A DNA stretch of 64,000 nucleotides from an uncultured Actinomycetes bacterium (GCA_937888775.1 CALAQT010000066.1:1-64000), one strand, 5' to 3'. Counted from the first letter of the stretch, positions 8,093 through 17,945 are shown. Program-made: numbers and translations. Notes: generated by a model from the sequence alone, not told the origin.

Positions 8093-8527
8093 TCTCCTTT
8101 CGCCAGCCGCCGGCGGGTCAGCCTCGGTCGGACTGGGGTCAGGACTTAACCGTACAGGTGTTCGGCGCACAAGCGTTCGTGCGCTTCAGCGCGTGGCCGG
8201 GGGTGTCAGCCACCGGTACGCACCATGGGTACCATGCCTACCGACCGCAGGTGCTCGCTCCCGGTGGTCCTGGCAGCCGCTGCGAGCCAACACGTAGCCG
8301 GCATCTCGTTGCCACCCGATCCGCGGTGCAGCACTACGTGCTGCTACCCCGACACAGACTGGGGTCGGGTCGTGCGAAACCGCGGCCGAAGCCGCCCGAT
8401 GAGCCGGCTGCGAGGACCTGCGCGTCCCGCCCTTGCTCGTCCCATTCGTCAAGACGCTGGAGGATTGGAGCGAAATGAGGACTAACGATCCGAGCAACGA
8501 CTCGCATCGGCGCGCGAATCCACGTTT
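8093..8527. other. No supported gene
   Basis: Open frames here are short and lack family features. One minus-strand frame continues past the HTH remnant (reading VVARIVSPHFAPILQRLDEW near 8460-8510) and may be debris of another gene, but it cannot be assigned. Confidence 0.4.
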
Positions 8528-8797
8528 CTATACGAGCTTTTCGTGGGTCATGATCCCCGTCTCCCTGGCTAGGTCTCGGCCGGTGATGCCACGGGCGTCC
8601 ATCTCGGCGAGGAGGTGATCGACGTCGAGGAGGACCGTTGCAGCGACCGGCTGGCGTCGTCCGTCTCGATGAACGCTTCGGGTGTGCGGAGATTCGGGCC
8701 GCGGGTGTCTGCCACCGGTCGTTGCGTGCCGGCGCATCGGGCCGTCCGACCGGCCATTTGCGGACGAGTCGCCGCCCGACACTCGAGTGCTCGTCAT
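8528..8797 (-). pseudogene. Truncated HTH protein (copy of the gene at 23198-23596)
   Basis: The frame starts with an ATGA overlap on the zinc-ribbon gene and reaches VAATVLLDVDHLLAEMDARG then ITGRDLARETGI. This matches the full copy at 23.2-23.6 kb (VAATVLIDAAHLRGEMEARG, ITGRDLAKETGI), but here the HTH is cut after GI and ends in seven unrelated residues. The rest of the recognition helix and the C-terminus are missing, so the product is probably non-functional. Confidence 0.65.
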
Positions 8798-8973
8798 GTT
8801 GGCCGGCGACGAGCACGCTGTTGACGTGCGCTGCGCGCACACCGGTCGCACGTATCCCGGTCGTCGCAGTGTGCCCAGGCCCCGCAGCGGACGCACCACC
8901 AATGCTGCGGCGTCTCCGGGCCAAGCCAGTCGCCGGGTACCGCAAGGGGGGTCGGTGGGGTCGCAAGTTCCAT
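8794..8973 (-). CDS. Small zinc-ribbon protein, copy 1
   Basis: 59 residues from an ATG at 8973 with GGAGG 7 nt upstream. Two CxxC pairs (WWCVRCGAW and DTCDRC) suggest a zinc ribbon. It is a near duplicate of the protein at 24515-24709, sharing PLAVPGDW and HWWC. In that other copy the order is zinc ribbon, a 311-residue protein, then HTH. Here the middle gene is absent and the HTH follows directly. Function unknown. 8974-9429 contains no supported gene. Confidence 0.6.
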   Translation of the reverse strand: MELATPPTPLAVPGDWLGPETPQHWWCVRCGAWAHCDDRDTCDRCARSARQQRARRRPT

Positions 8974-9429
8974 GAGCGCGCCTCCTGACGGCGCCCCCGC
9001 GGGTCTCACCGGATGCGACCGCCCTAACCCATAGAACCCGGCGCTCCGTGCCTGAATGGGACTCAACGGGGTGGCCACGGCCCCGTGTAACGTAGCCAGC
9101 TCCAGACCCATCAGCGGCCTGTAAGCCGGGAATGGTCCAAGGCCTTGTAGCCAAACTTGGCCAGAAGCGATCTACATTCTACAACAGGGCTTCCTTGCCC
9201 CTCAGCGTGACGTCGCTACCCCGTGGTTTCCCGTCGTCCCGTGTACCAAATGTGTACCAGGTACACGAAAATTACAGGCCGGATGAGGTGGCGATGGCCG
9301 AGGCCGCCGACGGGGAGTCGCCGGCCCTTCTTCGACCGGCCGTGGTCGTGCGCTTCGGCCACCCCCGCACGGTGCCCCGCCAGCGCCGGTCGGGCACGGC
9401 GGCGCCGCCGCGGCGCGCAGACTCCCAAC

Positions 9430-9840
9430 ATGACCCGGCTCGACCCGCTGGCCGCCGGCGCCGAGGCGAAACAGACGGCGATGCTGCTCCGCGATGCCCG
9501 CGCCGTCCTCCGCCGCCTCGACGTGCTCGCCTCCGTGGAGCGGGGCTGGCGGGACATGAAGTCCACCCTCGACCTGCGCCCGGTGTTCCACCGCAAGGAG
9601 GAGCGCATTCGCGCCGACGTGCTGCTCTGCCGGCTGGCCCTGCTGCTCCTCCGCATCGCCGACACCAGCACCGGCGACAGCTGGCGCAACGTCCGCAACC
9701 AGCTCGGGCGTCTGCTCCTGGTCACCCTGGGAACGGCGCACGGCCAGGTCGCCCAGCGCTCGCTCACCACCGCCCGACAGCGCACCATCCTGACCGCGCT
9801 GGATCTGCCCGAGCCGGCCGCTACTTCGAGTTCGCACTGC
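9430..9840 (+). pseudogene. Remnant of an IS1634-family transposase (C-terminus)
   Basis: The frame carries the conserved IS1634 C-terminal block VERGWRDMKSTLDLRPVFHR, then ERIRADVLLCRLALLLLRIA and VAQRSLTTARQRTILTALDLPEP. The N-terminal two thirds are missing, and the usual terminal F-x-F residues appear in another frame (RYFEFALP), so it is truncated and frameshifted. From its end to 10080 no gene is supported. Confidence 0.75.
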
Positions 9841-10080
9841 CTGCCAGCTGATCTCAGCCCCTCTCGGCGAGGCGCTGTCGACGGCGGGAACCGTGTAGAT
9901 ACACGGCCGATTCCCCCTGCTGCGGCGAAACCTCGGGCCCGGCTGGAACTTTCGCTCGCCCGCGACCTACGAGCCGTGGAACCCAGGTGTACCGGCGGGA
10001 AGGTACCCGGGGATCAAGCGGGCTGTGCGACCTTGTCATTTGCGAGGGGGTGAGTTAGCGTGACGGGCTCGTGAGGTAGG

Positions 10081-12021
10081 ATGGTGAGCATCTTGGACGA
10101 CTGGCCGGTGGAGCCCGCCAAACCCACCGGCAGCATCGCGCGCCGTGAGCTACTCCGCAACATCTGGAGGCTCTTCCGGCCGTACCGGCTGCGGGTGCTG
10201 GCGGTCATCGTCACCGTTCTCCTCTCTGCCGGGCTCGGCACGCTCAACCCGCTGCTCATCAAGGTGGTGTTCGACAGGGCGCTGTTCTGCGGCTCGGGCT
10301 GCCCCAACCTGCCGCTGCTCGACGAGCTGGTCGCGATCATGATCGCGGTGCCGATCATCACCGGCGTCATCGGCGTTTTCCAGACGTTTCTCACCAATCG
10401 CGTGGGCCAGCGCGTCATGGAGGACCTGCGCAACACCCTGTACCTGCACCTGCAGGGAATGTCTCTGCGCTTCTTCACGGGGACCCGGACCGGCGAGATC
10501 CAGTCCCGGCTCTCCAACGACATCGGCGGCATCCAGACGGTGGTGACCGACACCGCGTCGTCGATCCTCTCCAACGTGGTCATCCTGGTCAGCTCGCTCA
10601 TCGCCATGACGGTGATCTCGTGGCAGCTCACCGTCATGTCGCTAGCGCTGGTGCCGCTGTTCGTCTTGCTGACATACCGCGCTGGCAACGCGCGGCGGCG
10701 CATCACAACCGAGACCCAGAAGGCGTACGCGGAGATGACCGCGATCACCGAGGAGACGCTGTCGGTCTCCGGCATCCTGCTGAGCAAGGTGTTCGGGCGC
10801 AAGCGCGAGGAGGTGCAGCGCTTCCGCGGCGAGAGCCGCCGCCTCGCCGACCTCGCCGTCCGCCGCGAGATGATCGGCCGCAGTCTCTTCGCGGTCGTCG
10901 GCACCTTCTTCAGCAGCGCGCCGGCGCTGGTGTACCTGGTGGCTGGCTACATTATCGTCGGCGGCCACGCCAATCTCCTGTCCCCGGGCACGATCGTTGC
11001 CTTCACGGCGCTGCAGAGCCGGTTGTTCTTCCCGGTCGGCCAGCTGCTCCAGGTGTCGGTTGAGGTGCAGGGGTCGCTGGCACTGTTCGAGCGCATCTTC
11101 GAGTACCTGCGGATGCCGCACGACATCGTCGACCACCCCGCGGCAGTGGTCGTCGATCCGCAGACGGCGCGCGGCGAGGTGGAGTTCGACCACGTCTACT
11201 TCCGCTACGACGCGGCGGCTTCCGGCCCGCTGAGCGAGCCGGTGCCCGGGGGCGGCGATGGGACTGCGCGGGCCTGGGCACTGGAGGACATCACCTTCGA
11301 GGTCAAGCCCGGCCAGCTGGCCGCCATCGTTGGGCCCAGCGGCGCCGGCAAGACGACCATCTCCTACCTGACGCCACGGCTGTACGACGTCAGCGCCGGC
11401 GCGGTGCGCATCGACGGCGTCGACGTGCGCACCATGGAGGTCGACTCGATCACGTCGCTGGTCAGCATGGTGACCCAGGAGACGTACCTCTTCCACGCTA
11501 GCGTTCGGCACAACCTGCAGTACGCCAAGCCCGACGCCACCGACGAGGAGCTCGAGGCGGCAGCGCGATCAGCCTTCATCCACAACCGGATCATGCAGCT
11601 GGACGACGGCTACGACACCCTCGTCGGCGAGCGAGGATATCGCATGTCCGGCGGCGAGAAGCAGCGCCTGGCCATTGCCCGCGTTATCCTCAAAGCGCCT
11701 CGCATTCTCATCCTCGACGAGGCCACATCCGCGCTCGACACCACCAGTGAGCGGCTCGTGCAGGCGGCGCTGCGTCCGCTCATGAAGGGCAGGACGACCA
11801 TCGCCATCGCCCACCGCCTGTCGACGATTCTGGCCGCCGATGTTATCTTCGTCGTCGACAGCGGCCGCATCGTTGAGCGCGGCACCCACGGTGATCTACT
11901 GCGCGGCAGCGGCCAGTACGCGCATTTGTACGAGCAGCAGTTCCAGAGCGGCCGTGTGGAGGCGCAGTGCGAGGACGGCCTCGTCTTGAGCAGCGGCGAG
12001 GTGATCGGTGCCGTATCCTGA
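10081..12021 (+). CDS. ABC exporter (fused permease and ATPase)
   Basis: 646 residues with the type I exporter layout: about six membrane segments in residues 30-320, then a nucleotide-binding domain with Walker A GPSGAGKTT, signature MSGGEKQRLAIAR, Walker B ILILDEATSALD and the H-loop AIAHRLST. It lacks an N-terminal C39 peptidase, so it is not a typical bacteriocin LanT. It could export a peptide, drug or lipid. It lies 5.9 kb before the lanthipeptide precursor and is separated from it by an IS110 insertion, so a role in that pathway is only possible. Remnants of transposons flank it on both sides. Confidence 0.9.
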   Translation: MVSILDDWPVEPAKPTGSIARRELLRNIWRLFRPYRLRVLAVIVTVLLSAGLGTLNPLLIKVVFDRALFCGSGCPNLPLLDELVAIMIAVPIITGVIGVFQTFLTNRVGQRVMEDLRNTLYLHLQGMSLRFFTGTRTGEIQSRLSNDIGGIQTVVTDTASSILSNVVILVSSLIAMTVISWQLTVMSLALVPLFVLLTYRAGNARRRITTETQKAYAEMTAITEETLSVSGILLSKVFGRKREEVQRFRGESRRLADLAVRREMIGRSLFAVVGTFFSSAPALVYLVAGYIIVGGHANLLSPGTIVAFTALQSRLFFPVGQLLQVSVEVQGSLALFERIFEYLRMPHDIVDHPAAVVVDPQTARGEVEFDHVYFRYDAAASGPLSEPVPGGGDGTARAWALEDITFEVKPGQLAAIVGPSGAGKTTISYLTPRLYDVSAGAVRIDGVDVRTMEVDSITSLVSMVTQETYLFHASVRHNLQYAKPDATDEELEAAARSAFIHNRIMQLDDGYDTLVGERGYRMSGGEKQRLAIARVILKAPRILILDEATSALDTTSERLVQAALRPLMKGRTTIAIAHRLSTILAADVIFVVDSGRIVERGTHGDLLRGSGQYAHLYEQQFQSGRVEAQCEDGLVLSSGEVIGAVS

Positions 12022-12129
12022 ATAATGTCGTCCCCTGTCGTGATATTGATCATCGCGAAGGGAAGGGTGCGTGGTTGTTCAGCGGCGTAGGTCGGTCGTC
12101 GCGGAAGAATCACCCACTGGGGTGATGCG

Positions 12130-12331
12130 GCCGCCGTCATCGGCTGCCCACGTGCTGACTGTGCTCGAGCCCCGGTTCCCGAGCGTGGCCGCCAGGCTGC
12201 GCGCTGTAGAGACCGATGTGCTCGCCTACCTCGATTTCCCTGTTGACCACTGGCGTTCGATCTCCTCGACGAATGCCATCGAGCGTGTCAACGCCGAACT
12301 TGGCCGCCGCGCCAAGGTCGTTGGCATCTTT
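12130..12331 (+). pseudogene. Fragment of an IS256-family transposase
   Basis: The frame contains the IS256 C-terminal block: LEPRFPSVAARLRAVETD, LAYLDFPVDHWRSISSTNAIERVN and KVVGIF. It then breaks off where FPN would be expected. The N-terminal catalytic part is missing. The break coincides with the start of non-coding DNA leading into the IS110 transposase, so the IS110 element probably inserted here. Confidence 0.75.
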
Positions 12332-12560
12332 CTGCGTCTTTACTCTGGCGCTTGGCACTGGCGCAACGACCGCCCGTGCTGCGAGGCTCCCGTGGGGCCG
12401 AGGGTGACCCGGCATCTTTCTGTCGAGTCCTCGGGCTCTGACTCCGTTAGGGCCAGTCCCCTCGGTTCTCGCGGGTGGCCGAGTGACCTCATGGCGGCGT
12501 GAATACTGAACGGCAGGAATGTCCGAGGCCATCCACCCATCAACACGACGGAGGGTTGGC
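12332..12560 (+). ncRNA. Candidate bridge-RNA region of the first IS110 element
   Basis: About 230 bp of non-coding DNA lie between the broken IS256 frame and the IS110 transposase ATG. IS110-group elements encode a guide (bridge) RNA in the non-coding left end. The length and position fit, but I did not establish the fold or the guide loops. IS1111-type relatives carry it downstream instead, where 13614-13906 is also gene-free. Confidence 0.3.
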
Positions 12561-13613
12561 ATGGTCATCATCGGCGTCGATTGCCACACGCGGGTTCATG
12601 TGGCTGCAGCCATCGACGGACAGGGGCAGGTCGGGGCTCGATTCACAGCGAGTGCCAAGGCTGAAGAGCTCGCCGCGCTCACAACCTGGGCGTGCCAGCA
12701 AGGAGCTGACCTGGTCGCCGTTGAGGGCGCTCGGGGCTTTGGACTCGCTGTCACTCGGTGCCTGATCGCAGCGGGCCTCGAGGTCGTCGATGTCCCAACG
12801 CGCATGACAGCCGATGGGCGCCGTCAAGGCCGCCATCGCGGGAAGGACGATGAGAGTGATGCGGTCGTCATCGCGCGGGTTGCCCTGCGCGAACACGACC
12901 TCCCGCGGCTGCGTTTGGCGCGTCTCGATGCGGACATCAAACTGCTGGTGGACGCACGCAATCAGCTTGTTGCCGAAGGCACGCGTGTCCGCAACCGGCT
13001 GCATGCACTGCTGCTGACCCTGTCGCCTGGTTACCGCGAGCAGACCGGCGCCCTGTCGAGCAAGCGTGCCCTCATCGTGGCTCGTCGCTTGGCACTCCGC
13101 GCCCGAGTGACGGATCCGGTTCGTGGCCGCCTGGCCGTGGCCGCAGTTCGCCGCCTCTTTGTTATCGGCGCCGAAGCTGCCGAGTTCGAACGAGAGAAAC
13201 AAGCCGTCGGTGCGCGTCACCCAAAGCAGCTGCTCGCCATCTGCGGGGTGAGCACGCTGGTCGCCGGCAAGCTACTTGGCGAGACCCACGACATCACCCG
13301 CTTCCCCACGGCAGCGTCGTTCGCATCGTACGCCGGCGCGGCACCGGTTCCGGCATCGAGCGGTGTTACCCGGAGATACCGTCTCAACCGAGGCGGCAAC
13401 CGCCAGCTCAACCGAGCCCTCTGCACCATCGCCATGGTGCAAGCACGCTGGCACCCCGACGCGGTCGCCTACCTAAAGCGCAAGCGCGCCGAAGGCAAGC
13501 GACCTGCCGAAGCGAGACGCTGCCTCATGCGGCATCTTGCGAACGCCGTCCACCGCGCCATGTTGCTCGACGCCGACGCGGTCCGTGCGAGTTCGACCAT
13601 GCATGCCGCTTGA
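12561..13613 (+). CDS. IS110-family transposase (first copy)
   Basis: 350 residues from the ATG at 12561, with GGAGGG 7 nt upstream. The N-terminal RuvC-like DEDD domain begins IIGVDCHTRVHVAA, continues with AVEGARGFG and has GKDDESDAVV. The C-terminal transposase_20 domain includes ICGVSTLVAGKLLGE and FPTAASFASYAGAAPVPASS. It appears full length. It is only distantly related to the second IS110 protein at 36706-37935, so these are different elements. Confidence 0.9.
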   Translation: MVIIGVDCHTRVHVAAAIDGQGQVGARFTASAKAEELAALTTWACQQGADLVAVEGARGFGLAVTRCLIAAGLEVVDVPTRMTADGRRQGRHRGKDDESDAVVIARVALREHDLPRLRLARLDADIKLLVDARNQLVAEGTRVRNRLHALLLTLSPGYREQTGALSSKRALIVARRLALRARVTDPVRGRLAVAAVRRLFVIGAEAAEFEREKQAVGARHPKQLLAICGVSTLVAGKLLGETHDITRFPTAASFASYAGAAPVPASSGVTRRYRLNRGGNRQLNRALCTIAMVQARWHPDAVAYLKRKRAEGKRPAEARRCLMRHLANAVHRAMLLDADAVRASSTMHAA

Positions 13614-13906
13614 CATAGCGGCGCCCCAACACCGCGATGCCTCCGGTGAGCGGGTTGGTGAGCAGCGGTGGCCCGTCGGGGTGCACTCGTCGTGCTGGTT
13701 CTGCAGCACCGCAGTGAAGAGGCGCACCAGCGACAACCACTAGTGAGTTGCGGGATGTGTCGCATCCGCCTTCAGGGAGCGGGTGACCCTGAACCAACGA
13801 ACCTGCTTGCCCGAGCAAGGCCTGCCGTGAGTCTCGCAATCGAACCTGAGGCCGCCATCCAGATCACCCATCAGGGTGATGGACGCCCCTGGGTAAACCT
13901 GCTAGC

Positions 13907-14611
13907 GTGCCATCCCTACCCGTGGCCACCGACATCGCCCTGAGCGCGCAGCAGCTCGTCAAGGAGTACGCGAGCGGTGAGACCACGCTCACCGTGCTCA
14001 ATGGCATCGACCTCGACGTCGCCCAAGGCGACTTCGTCGCCATCCGAGGACCGTCCGGTTCCGGCAAGACGACTCTGCTCAACCTCTTCGCCAGCCTCGA
14101 CACCCCGACGAGCGGCACCGTGACCGTTCTCGACCAGCGCGTCGACAAGCTGAGCGAGCGCAAGAGAACCCGCTTTCGCGCCGATCACATCGGTCTGGTG
14201 TTCCAGGAGTCGTACCTGATCCCCGGGCTGACGGCACTCGAGAACACCATGCTCGGCCGGCTGCCGTGGGAGAGGCGCAAGCCGCTCGAGGAGCGAGCGA
14301 CGAAACTTCTGGAGCGGATCGGTCTCGGTGGCCGGCTGCAGCACCCGCCATCGCATCTCTCCGGCGGTGAGCGCCAGCGCGTCGGTATCGCCCGGGCGCT
14401 GGTGGGCAACCCCGAGATCCTCTTGGCCGACGAGCCCACCGGCAACCTCGACGCGGACAGCACCGGCGAGTTGATCCGGTTGCTCGGCGAGTTGCGCAAC
14501 GAGCTGGGCATCACTGTGGTCATCGCCACCCACGACGAGCAGGTGGCCGCCGCGGCGGACACGGTGATCAGCATCGACAAGGGGAACCTGCACGGCGGCA
14601 CCGCGGCGTGA
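13907..14611 (+). CDS. ABC transporter ATPase, LolD/MacB type
   Basis: 234 residues with Walker A GPSGSGKTTLL, Q-loop VFQESYLIPGLT, signature HLSGGERQRVGIARAL, Walker B ILLADEPTGNLD and H-loop VIATHDE. The wording of these motifs is that of the MacB/LolD subfamily, which powers FtsX-like mechanotransmission permeases. It overlaps the permease gene by 4 bp (GTGA). In the lanthipeptide context the pair could give self-immunity, as ABC pairs do in many such clusters; this is not shown by sequence. Confidence 0.9.
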   Translation: MPSLPVATDIALSAQQLVKEYASGETTLTVLNGIDLDVAQGDFVAIRGPSGSGKTTLLNLFASLDTPTSGTVTVLDQRVDKLSERKRTRFRADHIGLVFQESYLIPGLTALENTMLGRLPWERRKPLEERATKLLERIGLGGRLQHPPSHLSGGERQRVGIARALVGNPEILLADEPTGNLDADSTGELIRLLGELRNELGITVVIATHDEQVAAAADTVISIDKGNLHGGTAA

Positions 14612-17364
14612 TCCGGCTGGCCGCACGGCGGCTATGGACACGCCGCCTGCAGGCGCTGGCGCCGCTCGTGGCCCTCCTTGCTGCGACACTCGGCTTCCAG
14701 GCGGTGCTGGTCAGTGCGCGCTCCACCCAGTCGCACGTGCAGGGGGTCATCGCCGCCAACTGGAACCCACCCTACGACCTGCTTGTTCATCCTGCGTCGC
14801 TGGTGACAGGCCTCACGCCGGGTGACCACCTGCTGCAGCCAAATTACCTTCTCACCGCTCAAGGGGGCATCACGCTGCAGCAGGTGGGACGGGTGCGCGG
14901 TGTGTCCGGCGTGTCCGTCGCCGCACCTCTCGGCATCGTCGCGATCGAAGACCTTCAGGGAGTTGACTACACGGTCAACGTCTCTTCCCTTCCCAGGAGT
15001 GGCGCCGTCACCATTTTCAAAGTGACCACGAACTTCAGGACTGATGGGGGGCAGAGCGTCATTCCAGGTCGGCCCGAATACCTGATCGTGGAGGGAACTC
15101 AGCCACCCTACACATGGACCGCGCTATATCTCAAGATTGCTGGTAGCACCATTCAATGCGGCGACAACGTGGAGTGCTTTGGGGCTCCCAATCTCATTGG
15201 CGACCCCGGACCACTGCCCGTCATGCTCTCGCCAAACCCTTGGAAGACTGATCGCTTTCCGTACTACACCCAGATCACTGCTCCGGTGGTCGCCGTCGAT
15301 CCGGTCGCGGAGGAACAACTGGCCGGGCTAAATCATTGCCTGACAAGCGGCCGCAGCCTCACCGCAGCCGACGGGGTCAGTCCGCGGACGATCACAGGCA
15401 GCAACACCGTCGTGGATCAAGTGCCGGTCCTAATGAACGCGACGCCAGGATTCGACGAGGGGATCACGGCGACGATCCAGCGGGCGAATCAAGCGTCTGT
15501 GGATGCCCTCGTCCCCACGCTCACGAAGATCCCGGACTTCAACGGTGGCCCAACCGGTCCGGACCATCCGTCCTACATCGGCGGCAGCCTGTTCAACCGC
15601 CTCCCGTTCCAGACCACCGTGGGCACGCTCTCGACGACACTCAATCAAGCGTGGAACGGCTCCCATGGCGTTGGCTTCACCGGTGGGGAGGAGGGGCTCT
15701 TCGCTCGGGATAGCTTCGATGTTGACGTCACGTCAGCACTCAAGCTGGATGGGCGGCCACCGTCGTTGACCGTACAAGCAGCGCTGGGCGCCTCAACCGG
15801 ATTTCTCGACAGCGTCAACGACTGGATCACCGGGCACCAAGGTGACGCGCCGTACGAAAGCCAGGACGGCAGCTTTCGCACAGTGACTGCCTTGTCGCCC
15901 ACGGGGGCCTCGAGTACAGCGAACACTCCATTTCACTCCTTCAACGTAGTCGGAAAATATGACTCCTCCTGTGTCGGAGCAGGAAGCCCCTTGTCTGGAA
16001 GCGGCTACGACATCTACGGCAATGTCGTCACCCGACAAGCCGGCGGACCCGTCCTTGGGCCCAACGGCAGTGTCACCAACTTCGTGTCGTCGATGCCCAC
16101 ACTGATGACCAACCTCGCCGGCGGCGAGTACTTCAGCGACCCGCATCACTTTGCCGAAGGCGAGGGCGACGCGTTCCTCTCCGTGATCCGTGTCAAGGTA
16201 GCCGGGACAAGCACGCCTGGCCCGGCCAGTCAAGCGCGGTTACAGCGGGTTGCTGCGGACATTCACCGCCAGACCGGGTTGGCTGTCGACATCATCAAGG
16301 GGTCTTCAACACAGCCGGTGAGACTCCGGCTTCCCGCAGGAAACTTTGGTCGCCCCGAAGCGACCGTCACCCAGGATTGGCTGACGGAGAACGTGGCCAT
16401 CAATTTCTTCCAGGCGATCAACAACACCACTGTGGTGATGTCGATCGTGGTCGCGGTGGTGGCGGTGCTGCTCACCATGCAGACAACCTACGCCACGGTG
16501 CGAAGACGAAGGGGCGAGCTGGTCCTCCTCCGCGCCATAGGCTGGCCATCGTGGCGATTAGCGCTGCTCATGGAGTTCGAGGTGATCGGGCTCGGCGTGA
16601 TCGTTGCGCTGGTCGCCCTGTTGGCTGCTGCCTTCATGATCCTGGTGAACCATCCGGGTGGTGGGATCGAGGCCGGAATCCTGCTGGCCGCACCCGCCGC
16701 GATCCTCCTCACCGCCCTGGCGGGCGCTGGGCCGGCGCTGACCGCGTCGCGCACCCGACCGTTGGCCGCGCTGCGCGGACCCGGCCGACTGCGGCGTCGT
16801 CGCCGCCGCCTCATCCGCGGTCCATTCTCGCTGGGGATCCGTGAAGCGCTGACGACCTGGCGGTGGCAGACGTTGCTCGGCGCCCTCGCAACCGCGGTGG
16901 GAGCACTCTTTCTCGGCGCGGTGCTCGCGATCCTCCACGACTTCCACACGTCCCTCGACAGCACGACGTTAGCGCAACAGCTCTCCAACGAGGTGGGACC
17001 GTTCGACGTTCTCCTCGGCGTTCTCGCGGTGGCCCTGGGCGCGACGACAGCGGTCAGCGTCGTTCTCGTTGCGACAAGGGAGCGGTTGCCCCATTTCGCG
17101 ACCCTGCGCGCCCTGGGCTGGTCGAGGGTCAAGGTCGCTCAAGTTGTGGCCGGACAGGCCATCTCAGTGGGCCTGCTCGGGGGCGTCCTCGGAGTCATCG
17201 CGCTCAGCATCCTCGCCAACCGCGTGAAGACCGGCATCGCTCTGACCTGGTCCAGTCAACTCAGTCCGCTGGTGCTCGGAGTGGCCACGGGTATCGCAGC
17301 TGCTATTGGCGCGGTGCGCCTCGTCTATCGCCGTGTCATCGTCACCGTGTTGCGCGTAGGGTGA
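14608..17364 (+). CDS. FtsX-like ABC permease
   Basis: 918 residues. One membrane helix near residues 15-40 is followed by a large extracytoplasmic region (about 45-590), then a first FtsX domain with three helices (about 600-715, with RRRRGELVLLRAIGW) and a second FtsX-type block (about 750-918, with FATLRALGWSRVKV). This is the duplicated arrangement of large MacB/FtsX permeases. It works with the preceding ATPase. The first 50 residues are repeated in the broken stub at 17409-17550. Confidence 0.88.
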   Translation: MIRLAARRLWTRRLQALAPLVALLAATLGFQAVLVSARSTQSHVQGVIAANWNPPYDLLVHPASLVTGLTPGDHLLQPNYLLTAQGGITLQQVGRVRGVSGVSVAAPLGIVAIEDLQGVDYTVNVSSLPRSGAVTIFKVTTNFRTDGGQSVIPGRPEYLIVEGTQPPYTWTALYLKIAGSTIQCGDNVECFGAPNLIGDPGPLPVMLSPNPWKTDRFPYYTQITAPVVAVDPVAEEQLAGLNHCLTSGRSLTAADGVSPRTITGSNTVVDQVPVLMNATPGFDEGITATIQRANQASVDALVPTLTKIPDFNGGPTGPDHPSYIGGSLFNRLPFQTTVGTLSTTLNQAWNGSHGVGFTGGEEGLFARDSFDVDVTSALKLDGRPPSLTVQAALGASTGFLDSVNDWITGHQGDAPYESQDGSFRTVTALSPTGASSTANTPFHSFNVVGKYDSSCVGAGSPLSGSGYDIYGNVVTRQAGGPVLGPNGSVTNFVSSMPTLMTNLAGGEYFSDPHHFAEGEGDAFLSVIRVKVAGTSTPGPASQARLQRVAADIHRQTGLAVDIIKGSSTQPVRLRLPAGNFGRPEATVTQDWLTENVAINFFQAINNTTVVMSIVVAVVAVLLTMQTTYATVRRRRGELVLLRAIGWPSWRLALLMEFEVIGLGVIVALVALLAAAFMILVNHPGGGIEAGILLAAPAAILLTALAGAGPALTASRTRPLAALRGPGRLRRRRRRLIRGPFSLGIREALTTWRWQTLLGALATAVGALFLGAVLAILHDFHTSLDSTTLAQQLSNEVGPFDVLLGVLAVALGATTAVSVVLVATRERLPHFATLRALGWSRVKVAQVVAGQAISVGLLGGVLGVIALSILANRVKTGIALTWSSQLSPLVLGVATGIAAAIGAVRLVYRRVIVTVLRVG

Positions 17365-17408
17365 TAGCCGTGCACTCTCGCGGCCCCGCGGATACGCGAG
17401 GTCCGTCG

Positions 17409-17550
17409 GTGGTCCGGCTGGCGGCGCGACGTCTCCAGACGCGCCGGTTGTAGGGTCCGGCGCCCTGCCGCGACGCTCGGATTCCAGGCGGTGCTGGTCA
17501 GCGCGCGAAGCACCCAGTCGCGCGTGCAGAGCGTGATCGCGGCTAACTGA
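17409..17550 (+). pseudogene. 5' stub of a second FtsX permease gene
   Basis: Starting at GTG 17409 the translation VVRLAARRLQTRRL matches the N-terminus of the preceding permease (MIRLAARRLWTRRL). It then hits a stop and resumes in another frame with the equivalents of TLGFQAVLVSARSTQS and VIAAN before ending at 17550. It is a frameshifted remnant of a tandem paralogue. From 17551 to 17880 no gene is supported. Confidence 0.75.
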
Positions 17551-17880
17551 AGTAGCCCCGATGACTATTGGTACCGCCTCGTCGCTCGTGATTAGGACTC
17601 AAGCAGTGGCAACGCTCTGGTTGACAGCGACCTTTCGCTGAGTTAGCCGAGAGCTCGATGTCACACAACACGCGCCGGTCCACCATTGGGCGGAGGCATA
17701 CAAACCCACTGACCCGCACGGGCGGGCGTGGTCACTCCACCAAGGTCTCTCTGGTCCAAACCCACAGGTCCTGGATCGCCTCAATCGGGTCAAAGAACCT
17801 GCAGTGTGAAGCCCTTTGTGCAGGGTCGCCTATCGGGTCCAAACACCCGCTCCGCGATCGGTCAGGGACCAATTTCTTGG

Positions 17881-17909
17881 TTTACTTTCGTCCCGGTACG
17901 AGCTACAAT
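17881..17909 (+). promoter_or_regulatory. Promoter upstream of the lanthipeptide precursor
   Basis: TTTACT at 17881-17886 and TACAAT at 17904-17909 are separated by 17 bp, a good sigma-70-type promoter. Start of transcription near 17916 would leave a leader of about 30 nt containing the GGGAGGG ribosome site before the ATG at 17946. Confidence 0.55.
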
Positions 17910-17945
17910 CGCGCCCTCAATCAACCTCTCACGGGAGGGTCTAGC

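Noticed and set aside
9132..9420. Overlapping plus-strand frames upstream of the IS1634 remnant
   Set aside because: High GC keeps several frames open; none shows a motif or ribosome site.
10081..12021. ABC exporter as the lanthipeptide LanT
   Set aside because: It has no N-terminal C39 peptidase and is separated from the precursor by an insertion element and two other genes.
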